From: Flavobacteriales bacterium
GTDB taxonomy: Bacteria; Bacteroidota; Bacteroidia; Flavobacteriales_F; PHOS-HE28
Direction of reading: 5' to 3'
Assembly (NCBI GenBank): GCA_020635725.1
Contig: JACJZF010000002.1
Coordinates: 248,001 to 312,000 of the forward strand
Length of the DNA: 64,000 nucleotides
Position 1 is the first letter of the stretch, and each line of letters opens with the position of its first letter. Shown piece after piece: positions 16,474-26,200 of this stretch. The translations under genes and the position numbers were made by a program. The notes below the pieces were generated by a model. It was not told the DNA's origin. It was given only the letters and a program-made list of their open reading frames with translations, and searched no databases.

Positions 16474-17919
16474 TCAGCGCTTCAGCAGCACCGTGGCCCG
16501 GGCGTAGTCCGTTCCTGCGATGCGCACCAGGTACGCGCCCGGGACCAAATCGGCAATGGACACGCGCACGGAGGGCCCGGATGCCTGCACCAGCCGTTCA
16601 TCCATCATTCGGCCGCGCATGTCGGTGATCACTACGCGCAATGGCCCTTTGCGGGCTTCATCCACCTCAAGGAAGACTTCCTCATCCGCCGGGTTCGGCC
16701 AAAAGCGCGGCGCAGCGCCGTGGTCTGCAACGCCGTTGAGCCCGGTCGTGAACTCGGGGGTCCACTCGAAGAGCAGCAGTCCGCCGAAAGAGGAGTAGTA
16801 GGGCTGTGGCGGAAAGAAGATGAAGCTGTTGTTCAGCAGGCAGGAGGCAACGCGTCCGCCGTGCACATCAACGCCCCAGGCGGCCGCGGTATCATTCGGG
16901 AGTATGTGGCCGCCGACCAGCCGCGGCATCGCGGGCTCCGAGATGTCGTAGATCAGCAATTCGCTGTCGCCACCGCTGAGGAAGAGCAAGCTGTCATGCA
17001 TGGCGAGCGCGGCTTCATTCGTGTGGCCGTCGCTGCCGAACCACGAGCCGCCCAGGCAATTCCACGGGTTGGTCCAGTTGACCTGCTGCATGTCGGCAGG
17101 GTCGGTGATATCCACCACCTCGAATCCGCAGAAATCGGTGGTGATGAAGGCATGGTGGCCCTTGATCACCACGTTGTTGTACGCGCAGGGCGTCAGGGCC
17201 GGTTGCTGCGGATTGAGGTATTGCCCGAGCTGCGACATGCTCGATGGGTCGCTCACATCGATCGCGCGCAGCGCACCAGCGTCGAAGCACAGGTACAGCA
17301 CATCGTCTTGCACGGCCATGCCGCGCGCATTGGGCGGATAGGCGACCAATCCGGGCCAGCTGACATCCGGGAGGAATGCCCCCAACGGCACGATGCCGGC
17401 CGGGTCGCTGATGTCGAAGGAGGCGATTCCTTCTTCCATGCCACCCAGGTACGCCACATCCGCATCGAGCACCACGATGGCCGCGCCAGAGGTGAACTCC
17501 GAGCCTCCGTCCCATCGGTCGAGCACGTTCAGGTTCTGCGGGTCGCTCGCGTCCACGGTGGCGAAACCGGTGCCCTGGTTATCATCGTTGAATCCGCCAA
17601 GGGGCAGGTAGAGGGTCGTGCCGCGCTGCTCCACATTCATGGCATTCAAGCCGCCGAGCTCGGCCTGGGTCAGCGTATCCACCGGAACCGGTTGCGCGGG
17701 ATCGGTGATGTCGAGCACGACGAGCCCGAGGTTCCAGCACGCCATGTACACATACGGCCGGTCCAGGCGATCGATGCGGCAAGAGTACGTGCTGGAAGAG
17801 ATCGAGCCGATGACGTACGGATGCTGATAACGTCCCACTTCCGAGAGCGACACGGTGTCGATCTGCGCGCATGCCGAGCTGGTGATGGAGAGTGCCGCGA
17901 GGACCTTCAGAACGCGCAT
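16474..17919 (-). CDS. T9SS-secreted LVIVD-repeat protein
   Basis: 481 residues. A signal peptide (MRVLKVLAALSITSSACAQ) is followed by LVIVD-type beta-propeller repeats, for example LGLVVLDITDPAQP, IASFDISDPAGIVP, LRAIDVSDPSSMSQ, FEVVDITDPADMQ and LLIYDISEPAMPR. The last about 80 residues form a type A T9SS sorting domain: FWPNPADEEVFLEVD, VVITDMRGRMM, IADLVPGAYLVRI, ending in ATVLLKR. The protein is expected to cross the outer membrane through the T9SS encoded further right and to be anchored or released there. Precise role unknown. Confidence 0.9.
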   Translation of the reverse strand: MRVLKVLAALSITSSACAQIDTVSLSEVGRYQHPYVIGSISSSTYSCRIDRLDRPYVYMACWNLGLVVLDITDPAQPVPVDTLTQAELGGLNAMNVEQRGTTLYLPLGGFNDDNQGTGFATVDASDPQNLNVLDRWDGGSEFTSGAAIVVLDADVAYLGGMEEGIASFDISDPAGIVPLGAFLPDVSWPGLVAYPPNARGMAVQDDVLYLCFDAGALRAIDVSDPSSMSQLGQYLNPQQPALTPCAYNNVVIKGHHAFITTDFCGFEVVDITDPADMQQVNWTNPWNCLGGSWFGSDGHTNEAALAMHDSLLFLSGGDSELLIYDISEPAMPRLVGGHILPNDTAAAWGVDVHGGRVASCLLNNSFIFFPPQPYYSSFGGLLLFEWTPEFTTGLNGVADHGAAPRFWPNPADEEVFLEVDEARKGPLRVVITDMRGRMMDERLVQASGPSVRVSIADLVPGAYLVRIAGTDYARATVLLKR

Positions 17920-17934
17920 GGCTAGGGTGTGGTG

Positions 17935-19572
17935 TTATTCAAGCACGATGGGCAGGTCCTTCGGATGCTTGACCTCATAACTGAAGCCGAGCTTCTTCGT
18001 GGCCTTCGGCTCGAGGCGCAGGTTCCAGGTGAGCGATCCGCGATCGGGATCCACGGCCGCGCCGCCATCCTCCTTGAGCTTCACCTCGATCTCGCTCTGC
18101 GGGCTCAAGGGGTATTGGTCGCGCACTTCCAGGTCGATGGCGGTGCCCTTGGTGTTGCGCACGGTGAGGTCCCAACCGATGGTGAGCGTGCGTTTTCCGC
18201 CCACGATCGACTTCTCGTTGGTGGCCTTGCGCTTCACGCGCTCCACCACCACGCCCTTGTCGCGACCCAAGGAGATGTCGAGCGTGTCCTTGGGCATGTC
18301 GAGTTGCAGATAACTCTCGCCCACGAAGGTGCCCTCGAAGAAAACGTTGGCCTGCCCCGGCAGCAGGTTCAGGTCCTCCCAGCCCGTAGTGCGGGCATAG
18401 AGGAAGGCGTCCTTCTCGAGCTTGGGCGTCGCGTAATGCTTGTAGCTGGCCGGTATGCTCTGCGTCTGCACACCCACCATGTGCGGCATGCCATCGCTAG
18501 GTACGCTGAAGGAGGAGGAGATGCTGTACTCCACGGTCGTGGTGCGTGAGGTGATCGCGCTGGACCACTGGTAGCTCGCATCCTCGCGCTCCATGTCCTT
18601 GAGCTCGACTGATTCTCCCATGGCCATGGTGGAAGGCGCGGCCATGGGGGCCTTGTGCGCCGCTCGGCTGCGGATCGCCACGCTCTCGAGCTGAACAGGT
18701 TGGTACACATAGAGGGTCCATGGATTCAGCGTCGGCATGACCCCGCCAAGTGTGGGGTTCCCGCTGCTCAGGCTCAGATCCACCTTGTTCCAATCCTCGC
18801 CGGTGTTGTTGGTCACCTGCGCCTTCATCAGCAATTCGATGGGCTGCCCCACGCCCTTGGCGCGCAGATCGTAGGCCGGCTGCCAGCCCGCACCACCAAC
18901 GAAGTAGGTGAGCGTGAAGGTCGCGCTCACATCGGCCGTGCTGCTGATCTCCACCACCACCTCGCTCGTAGGCCGCGGCGCCTGCGACTGGAACTGTTGC
19001 ATCTGCTGCACCAGCTTCTCCTTCTCCTGCTGTATGGCAGTGAGCTTCTCCTGCTGCGCGAGCCAGTTCGACTTCGTGGTGATCAGGCGCTGACGCACGT
19101 AATCGTTCACCGCCGTGAGCTGCGTGGCGGTCAAACCGTTCTGCTGCCCGCCGATGCTGCTGTTCTTGTTCAGCAGCTGCTCCTCGTTCACCCACACGTC
19201 CTGCATGGCCTTCTCGTAAGCCCAGTCCTTCTCGAGCTTCTTGATCCGCGCCTGCAATTCCTCGATCTCCTTCTTCTTGGGGCTCTCGGTGAGGTAGTTG
19301 ATGCGGTAGTTCACGCTCAGGATCTGGTAGCCGCCCTTCCCGGTGACCTGTATGCTCTGCGGATCAAGTCCCTCCGCCAGGCCAGCGAACACCAGCACGC
19401 TCGTACCCGATGGGATGCCCGCGCTGGCCGTACGCGATACCTGCGCGCCGCTCAAGAAGACCTTGACCTCGCTCACTTTGCTGGTGATGGGTTTCTCGCC
19501 ATCGGCGGCGAGCAGTGAGAAGGGAAGCAGAAGCAGGGCTAACGCAGGCTGCAGACGCATGGAATGTCTCAT
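17935..19572 (-). CDS. Mucoidy inhibitor MuiA family protein (DUF4139)
   Basis: 545 residues from the ATG at 19572 (MRHSMRLQPALALLLLPF, a signal peptide; a second ATG 12 bp in also fits). The N-terminal domain (SEVKVFLSGAQVSRTASAGI) is DUF4140. A long coiled coil follows (about residues 85-200, rich in Gln/Glu/Lys). The C-terminal DUF4139 beta domain contains VEISSTADVSATFTLTYFVG and GAGWQPAYDLRA. Members are periplasmic or outer-membrane-associated with unknown biochemistry. Expressed alone from a -7-like box 6 nt before the start. Confidence 0.87.
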   Translation of the reverse strand: MRHSMRLQPALALLLLPFSLLAADGEKPITSKVSEVKVFLSGAQVSRTASAGIPSGTSVLVFAGLAEGLDPQSIQVTGKGGYQILSVNYRINYLTESPKKKEIEELQARIKKLEKDWAYEKAMQDVWVNEEQLLNKNSSIGGQQNGLTATQLTAVNDYVRQRLITTKSNWLAQQEKLTAIQQEKEKLVQQMQQFQSQAPRPTSEVVVEISSTADVSATFTLTYFVGGAGWQPAYDLRAKGVGQPIELLMKAQVTNNTGEDWNKVDLSLSSGNPTLGGVMPTLNPWTLYVYQPVQLESVAIRSRAAHKAPMAAPSTMAMGESVELKDMEREDASYQWSSAITSRTTTVEYSISSSFSVPSDGMPHMVGVQTQSIPASYKHYATPKLEKDAFLYARTTGWEDLNLLPGQANVFFEGTFVGESYLQLDMPKDTLDISLGRDKGVVVERVKRKATNEKSIVGGKRTLTIGWDLTVRNTKGTAIDLEVRDQYPLSPQSEIEVKLKEDGGAAVDPDRGSLTWNLRLEPKATKKLGFSYEVKHPKDLPIVLE

Positions 19573-19578
19573 GTTGCA

Positions 19579-19586
19579 CGAAGGTA
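19579..19586 (-). promoter_or_regulatory. -7-like box TACCTTCG, 6 nt before the muiA-family gene
   Basis: Same octamer as before the desaturase and the GT39 gene, on the minus strand, 6 nt from the ATG at 19572. Confidence 0.4.
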
Positions 19587-19654
19587 TCCGGGTTTCGAAT
19601 GATCGGTACCCGCTCTCGGGCCGGTGGTTCAATCGCGCGCAGTGCAAGTGACAT

Positions 19655-19738
19655 GCCTGAACGCAATGAGCCCCGGCTTCCGCCAGGGCTCGCGCATTGA
19701 AGAGATGCGTTGGTCGGACCGACCTGCATCATGTCCAT
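19655..19738 (-). repeat. groEL 3'-end/terminator repeat, copy 3 (shortest)
   Basis: 84 bp nearly identical to the groEL 3' end and 3' flank. It keeps the terminator stem (19668-19691), the spacer ending GGTCGGACCGAC, and only the last few groEL codons (ATGGACATGATG on the minus strand). The groEL stop codon is lost (TAA changed to CAG) and homology ends after CATCATGTCCAT. It lies just downstream of the 1005-residue T9SS gene. Confidence 0.85.
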
Positions 19739-19810
19739 TCCCCGGCCAATTCGATCTCCACCGGGAACCGGTGTGTTCAGAGTGATGAAGCGAAAGGTCG
19801 CCGGGTCGGG

Positions 19811-22800
19811 CTAACGCTTGATGAGAGGAACTGAGAGCAGGCCGCGCGCGCTTTGAAGCGTGATGCTGTACATCCCTTCAGGCAGTGAGCTGGCATCTCC
19901 TTCGATGGCGTTCGAATGCCGCGAGATCGGCAATGCCACTTCGCGTCCGGTGGCGTCGCGCACGATGATCCGCGCATCCGGCGTGATGGCCTCGCCGGTG
20001 ATGGTGAAGCGGTGCTCCGCGGGGTTCGGTGCGAGCTTCGGCCCAGCAGCGCGGTCCATTGATTCATTCACCCGCACGGTGCCATCGCAACCGGTCGGGT
20101 TGAAAGGAGGGGAAATGTTCTCAGTTGATGCGAACTTCACCACGAAGGCATCGAGGCTATTCGATGCGAAGCGCATTGAGCCCTGATCGCCGGGCGCGAA
20201 GGTTATCGCGCCGCCGTTCTGGTCGAACGCTGAGAATAGGAAGTTTCCGAAGGTCCCTGCGACGTGCACGGCGTTGGCGTCGGTGGCTACAGTGTTGCCC
20301 GAGGCGATGTTCCAGACCGGGTCCGTCCCGCTCATGGCCTGCGCCCATAACACATCGCCAGCTGAATTGAAGGCCGCTACCCATGCATCCCCGAGCCCAA
20401 CGGAGCTGAGGGTCGAGGAACCGATGGTGAGATCACCCGTGAAGGATCCAGTGAGAACGATGTCACCGCCTGGGCGGGCGGCCATGGAGTAGCAATACCC
20501 ACTGCCGGTGCATGGGTGGTCCTGCTGCCAGAGTATGGCACCGGAGGAATCGAAACAGCTCAGGAAAGGACGGTAGTTCGTTGCGTCACCGGTCAATGTG
20601 GAACTGCAAATCGTCATGCTGCCATTGTAATACCCGGAGACGTGCACCTGCCCGCTGGCCCCCACAGCTATCCCCACGGATTGCTTCCAGCCGGCATCGC
20701 TGCTACCGGTCAGCCAGATCAGATCGCCGTCGGGATCATACTTAGCCACGAAGAGATCGGCATCGCCGGTGCCGCTCACGGTCAACCCGTCGAAAGTGGC
20801 CGAAGTGGTGTAACGGCCGGTGATGTATACGTTTCCCGTGTTGTCCAACGCCACTCCATAGCCGTTGTCCCAGCTCGTTCCGCCAAAGGACCTGCACCAT
20901 ATGCCGGTGCCGTTCGCGTCGAATCGCGCTACGAAGCCGTCGGCATAGCCCTGGCTCGTGAGAGCGCTGCCGGCGATGGTGGCCACGGCGGAATACCAGC
21001 CGACGAGCAGGATGTCGCCGTTCGGCGCCACGGACACCGCGACTCCTGCATCTTCACCGCTTCCGCCGTCATTGATCGCCCAGAGGCAGTTGCCGTTCGC
21101 GTCGAAACGCGCCATGAAGATGTCCTTGCCACCATTGCTGGTCAGTTGTACAGTGCCGAAATCGATGGTGCCGAAGAAGGCTCCCGTCAGGATCACGTCC
21201 CCGTTATCAGCACGGGCAAGGCCGCTTGTCGTATTCGATTGGTTGATTGCGATGGGTTCGCTGCATTTGATCTGTGTGGTCCAAACGCATTCCCCGTTCG
21301 CGTCGCGCTTGTTCAACCAGAGGTGCGAGGCACCCAAGGGTGCTCGCAGGGTGTCGTTGCAGAGGATGGCGGTCGCGACGAAACTGCCTGCAGAGTAAAC
21401 ATTGCCCGCCGGGTCGGTCACCAAACCGCCGGTTCCGTCAATAGCTGTGCTGTGGAGGCCCATTCGCCGCAGCCAGTCGAGGTTGAGGTCGGTGTCATAA
21501 TGGGCTACAAATCCTTCCTGGCCGCTCCATAGCGATGCGGGTATGTTCACGCCACTGCCGTAGTCGAATTCGGCATTGTTAGTGAACCAGCCATACAGGA
21601 AGTGATCGCCGTTCAGGCCATTGGCCTGGGCCATGAAACCGGCATTGACGAAATTCTGTGCCGACAGCACATTCCCGGAGGGGTCGAATTCGGCAAGGAA
21701 ATGGCCGTTGTCGATCGTGAACGGTCCAATCTGGCTGGTGAACGCGGTGCTGCCGGTGATCCATGCGTTGCCCGATGCGTCCAGATCGAGGCTTTCGCAG
21801 AAATCATTGAAGAATGAGGATGCCACGGGCATTGCCCATTGGGCGATACCGTTGATATCGAACTGCGCAAGGAAGATGTCCGCGTAGCTCGCAGAGGCGT
21901 TGCTCAACGTCGCGGACCCGAAGGTCGCGGATGGGCCGCCGAACACGCCAAAGAGATAGACGTGGCCAGTGGCATCCAGTGCGATCTGGCGGATCTGATT
22001 GCCAAAAGCAGCGCCCATGGCATGCACCCAACTGCAATTGCCACTGGCATCGAACCGCACGAGATAGAGCCGGTCGAAGTCAGGTGTGGTTATCGTGGTC
22101 GTGCCGAACGTGGCCGTACCATTGAACTGACCGGCCATATACGTGTTGCCGGCCGCATCGCAGGCCATCGCGTTTGAAATGAACAGGGTGCTCGACCAGG
22201 AGTTGAATCCGCCGGCGAGCGCGGCCCATTGGAAATTGCCATTCGCATCGTAGGTGGCAAGGAAGCCCGTACTGTCGTGCGTGGCAATCAACGTGGAGGA
22301 ACCGAAGGTTCCAGTACCGCGGAAGTAACCGCCCACATGCACGCGACCGAGACCATCCACGGCCACGCTCATGCCACGGTCATCCAATGTGCCGCCCATC
22401 CTGCGCGCCCAGAGTTCCTGGCCGTTGGAGTCGTATTTGGCCACGAAAGCGTCTTTGCCGGTAGCAACAAGCGTGTTCCCAGCGAAGACCATGGATCCCG
22501 TGAACGCGCCCACGACGTACACGTCGTTGTTGCCGTCAAGGGCCAGTCTCCTTCCTCCAGGGCTCTTCGCCCACAGGCAGGTGCCGGTGGCGTCATAGCG
22601 CGCCACGAAAGTGCTGTCCACGATGAAATCGCCGACGATGGCACGCGGGCCGTTCACCTCGCCCACCATGAAGATGGTCCCGTCCGGTGCGACGTCAGCG
22701 TCATCCGTCATACCGATTTGGCCCGGGGTGGATACGTTGGGCACTGTGCCGGCCCATTGGAATGCGGGCTGGGCGAGCAGCGCAAGCGGGGAGGCAGCGA

Positions 22801-22828
22801 GCAGGAACAGCGTGGTCAGGGCTTTCAT
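19811..22828 (-). CDS. T9SS-secreted SBBP-repeat beta-propeller protein
   Basis: 1005 residues with a signal peptide (MKALTTLFLLAASPLALLAQ). The body is built of many SBBP-type repeats of the form D-x-x-G-N-x-Y-x-x-G-x-F...F-V-A-K-Y-D-x-x-G-x-x-x-W, e.g. DAFVAKYDSNGQELWARRMG, DIFMARFDANGNCLWAINDG and DLFVAKYDPDGDLIW, giving two or more propellers. A T9SS type A sorting domain closes it (LAPNPAEHRFTITGEAIT ... GMYSITLQSARGLLSVPLIKR). Probably cell-surface, role unknown. It lies between groEL-tail copies 2 and 3, an arrangement described in the findings. Confidence 0.9.
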   Translation of the reverse strand: MKALTTLFLLAASPLALLAQPAFQWAGTVPNVSTPGQIGMTDDADVAPDGTIFMVGEVNGPRAIVGDFIVDSTFVARYDATGTCLWAKSPGGRRLALDGNNDVYVVGAFTGSMVFAGNTLVATGKDAFVAKYDSNGQELWARRMGGTLDDRGMSVAVDGLGRVHVGGYFRGTGTFGSSTLIATHDSTGFLATYDANGNFQWAALAGGFNSWSSTLFISNAMACDAAGNTYMAGQFNGTATFGTTTITTPDFDRLYLVRFDASGNCSWVHAMGAAFGNQIRQIALDATGHVYLFGVFGGPSATFGSATLSNASASYADIFLAQFDINGIAQWAMPVASSFFNDFCESLDLDASGNAWITGSTAFTSQIGPFTIDNGHFLAEFDPSGNVLSAQNFVNAGFMAQANGLNGDHFLYGWFTNNAEFDYGSGVNIPASLWSGQEGFVAHYDTDLNLDWLRRMGLHSTAIDGTGGLVTDPAGNVYSAGSFVATAILCNDTLRAPLGASHLWLNKRDANGECVWTTQIKCSEPIAINQSNTTSGLARADNGDVILTGAFFGTIDFGTVQLTSNGGKDIFMARFDANGNCLWAINDGGSGEDAGVAVSVAPNGDILLVGWYSAVATIAGSALTSQGYADGFVARFDANGTGIWCRSFGGTSWDNGYGVALDNTGNVYITGRYTTSATFDGLTVSGTGDADLFVAKYDPDGDLIWLTGSSDAGWKQSVGIAVGASGQVHVSGYYNGSMTICSSTLTGDATNYRPFLSCFDSSGAILWQQDHPCTGSGYCYSMAARPGGDIVLTGSFTGDLTIGSSTLSSVGLGDAWVAAFNSAGDVLWAQAMSGTDPVWNIASGNTVATDANAVHVAGTFGNFLFSAFDQNGGAITFAPGDQGSMRFASNSLDAFVVKFASTENISPPFNPTGCDGTVRVNESMDRAAGPKLAPNPAEHRFTITGEAITPDARIIVRDATGREVALPISRHSNAIEGDASSLPEGMYSITLQSARGLLSVPLIKR

Positions 22829-22881
22829 GGTATGGGGTTCGGGACCATGAAAGTAGTGGGATGTCAGCGCCTGAACGCAAC

Positions 22882-22905
22882 GAGCCCCGGCTTCCGCCAG
22901 GGCTC
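22882..22905 (-). terminator. Copied groEL terminator hairpin (copy 2)
   Basis: GAGCCCTGGC/GCCGGGGCTC stem with GGAA loop on the minus strand, identical to the hairpin behind groEL. It lies between the groEL remnant and the start of the SBBP-repeat T9SS gene. It may separate transcription units. Confidence 0.6.
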
Positions 22906-22937
22906 GCGCATTGAAGAGATGCGTTGGTCGGACCGAC

Positions 22938-23171
22938 TTACATCATGTCCATGCCGCCGCCCATTCCACCATGACTGTGCGCCGGTGCCTTCTCTTCCTT
23001 CTCTTCGCTGATGACACACTCGGTGGTAAGCAACATGCTGGCGATGCTGGCTGCGTTCTCCAGGGCGACGCGTATCACCTTGGTGGGGTCGATGACCCCC
23101 GCGGCGTGAAGGTTCTCATACTCCTCGGTGCGGGAGTTGAAGCCGTGGTCGGACTTGCCGTCGCGCACCAT
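22938..23171 (-). pseudogene. groEL 3'-terminal fragment (copy 2)
   Basis: 77 codons that reproduce the GroEL C-terminus from VRDGKSDHGFNSRTEEYEN to the GGM tail and stop. It has no upstream groEL body and no start context. The last about 65 bp of coding sequence plus the whole 3' flank are identical to true groEL (130 bp, 22874-23003 versus 26983-27112). The remaining about 170 bp are only roughly 80-85% identical, mostly silent changes. So it descends from a different groEL allele or is old, with a conserved or gene-converted end. It sits immediately downstream of the 1248-residue T9SS gene. Confidence 0.9.
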
Positions 23172-23204
23172 CCAAGCTACCTAACATGGATGAGACTAGC
23201 TCGA

Positions 23205-26200
23205 CTAGTGCACAACGGAGACAACCCCGACCATGCGCAAGCCTTGTTGGTCGAGCGTTTGCACGGAATAGAGTCCGTTGGGCAGGCAACTGATGTCCAT
23301 TGTGAGCCCACTATCACTTGCGAAGGTGTGCTCCTTGGCGATGCGTCCTTCAGCATCGATCAACCGTAGGATCATCCTGCCCGTGTGGCCCGGCACTACG
23401 ATGCTCAGGTTCGTGTTCGCCGGATTCGGCCAGAGCCTCGCGGCAGCTTGGTGCGTCTCAGCCACCGACGTAACGATCGTCGGGCAGTCCGCTACCGCGC
23501 ATTCCGCAGCGCTGGCATAGCGCATCACATACAGCTCGTAGTTGCTGCCGTGCAGTTGCAGTCCGCTCACCTCGAGCGCCGCACCAGCCACGCCCGGCAG
23601 TTGCAGGCCGCCGCACGGATGCACCACCATGTCGTAGCCTTTATCGATGCCAGCCGAGGCCAGGGGCAAGGCACTCAGCACATTGCCGTCCATGTTGTAG
23701 AAGGCCAGGCCGGCATCCTGGTCACCAGCGGCGTTCAGGCCGAGCGAAGGGGCTTGGCCGCTTTCGAGTCCGAGGAAGGTGCGGTATTCCGCGAGCAGCA
23801 CGAAGCGCTGTCCGTCCCACTCCAGGTCGCGTGCTGTAAGGTGTTGGTTGCGCTGCCTCCAAAGCAATTGGCCATCGGGGCTCCACTTCATCAGCACCGA
23901 CCCGCTGTCGCCCACCTGCAACTCGCCGTTGCCGAGCACGTAGCGGTAGCTGGTGCCGCCGCTGCCTGGGGGACGTGCCTCCCAGTTGGACGCAACCGCG
24001 ATGTTGCCATCGTTGTCCACCGCGAAGGCTGGGAACACGCGCAAGTTCGTTCGGCCCGTGTTGGGTTGCAGCGGCTGTGCCGTGGCGAAGGTCCTGAAGG
24101 CGCTGCTCCAACCGCTCGCGGGATCGAACACGGCTGCATAGCCACCGGTCTCCGTGGCCGCATCGTTCAAGGCCACGTTGAGGGGGCCGAACTCGAGATT
24201 CTGCGCCCCGCGGATATCGCCCACCACCGCAATGCGCCCGTCGGGCATGGCTTTCATGCGCGGCACTACGGTTGCGATAATGCCGCCCGTCCATGAACTG
24301 GGGTTCGGATTGAAGAGCCCCGCGCCATAGGTGCCCACCGGCACAAGCGGGCCGAAGCCATTGATCTGCAGGATCTGCCCGGCCTCATTGAAGCGCAGCA
24401 GCTTGTCGCGGTGCAATTCGCTGAAATAGGTCTGCGTACCGGTCGCATCCTGGATGATGCCGCTGCCCGCGGTCTTCACGATGCCCCACAGGCTGCCGTC
24501 ATCCAGGCGAAGCAGATCGGTGCCGCCCATGTTATCCGTGCCGGGTGTCAGGCAGAGAATGGCCCACTGCGCGTTGCCATCGGGGTCCATCTTCACGATG
24601 AACGGATTGGTGTTCACCTGGCCGTGCTGGTACACCAGCGTACCGAAGCGGAAGTAGTTGCTGGAGTAAGTGCCCGTGAGGTAGATGTTGCCATCGCCAT
24701 CGCTGGTGATCGCATTGGCGAAGCTCGCCCGGTAGTTGTAGTTCAGGTAATCGAGCGGGTCGGCTTTCTGCGTCCAGAGCACATTGCCATCCGCATCCAG
24801 CTTGCGCAGGAAGTAATTGTACTTGGTCGGGAAAAGGTCGTTGGAATAGTAACCGCACAAGTAGGTGGCACCATCGCCGCTGATGTGGTGGCCGATGACG
24901 TGGTAGTACGGATCCGTGAGCGCCCAGCCCTGCTCGCCCATCAGGTTCACGCGGCACGCCTGGCCGCCATCCACCGGTGCTTGCAAGTAGACGTGCATGC
25001 CGATCACCACATCGCGCGTGCATCCTGCGCTGTTCTCCAGATGCACGGTCACCGTATCGGGTCCGGTGCTGGAGTAGGAGAAGGAGGGCGCCGGAGCGGT
25101 GCTGCTCGCAGGCGTGGCGTTGGTGCCGAGCGTCCATGTCCAGCTGCTCGCCGCGCTGTTGTCGGTCACCGTCACCGTTTCACCCACGAAGGGCGTGGTA
25201 GTGCTCAACGTGAAGTTGGCGATCATCGGCGCGTAGGTCACGGTGGGCGCTGTGGCCAGCGTCACATCGCAGTTCAAGCTGTTGCGGCCGATGATGGTGT
25301 AGGTGGTGGTGGCGCTCACATAGGGGAAGGTGATGGTCAGCGCGCCGCCGTTCCCCGCGTAGTTCTGGCTGTTGATGCGGTAGTTGATCCCGGCCTGGCT
25401 TTGCGGTATGGTGATCGTCACCGGGCCAGGGTCGCACAACACCGCCGGGCTGATGTTCACCGTCACGTTCGGGTCGGCGATGGCGAGCACGTTCACGGTT
25501 ACAGGCGCCGTGTACTCCACATAGCCGCACGCCGTAAGGCGACGGCTGCGGATGGTGTACGTAACGCCCGGCTGCACCACCTGCCCTGTGAATTGGATGG
25601 TGTTGAAGCTGAGCCCGTTGATGACGTTGCTATAGGGTTGGTCATTGGCGTACACCTGATAGCTGGTGCCGGTCAAGCTGCTGTTGATCTGAAAGGTGAC
25701 CGGGTAGCCGGCGCATTGCGTGGGCGGGAAGGTGAGCACGGTGAACGGCGTGGCGGTCTCGCCTTGCTGCACGGCGATGGTCTGCGTTAGGCTATCGGCA
25801 AGCGCGCCATTGCTCACGATCAAGCGCACCGTGTAATTGCCGGCACTGGGGAACGTGGTGCTGTAGTTGAAGCTCGTGCTCACCACCGAGCCGTTCACTT
25901 TCCACGTGCTGCTGTACGAGGGGCTGCTCAGGTTCTGGAAGGTCACTGGAATGCCGGAGCATACGTTGAGCGGATCGCTGGTGAAGGCCGGGATCGGCCA
26001 TGCAGCGCTGCTCAGGTCGCTTGACTTGAACACACGGCCTCCTTCTGTCACGGCGTAGCCCGTGTCGCCGAGCGTCGCATCTGCCTGGATGTCGTTCACA
26101 TCCAGGCTGCCCGCTGGGAGTATCACCTGCTCCCAAAGCAGGCCTTGATCCTGCGTTGCGTAGATGCGGCCGCCCTCCGCTGCCACGAAGAGCCGCTGCG

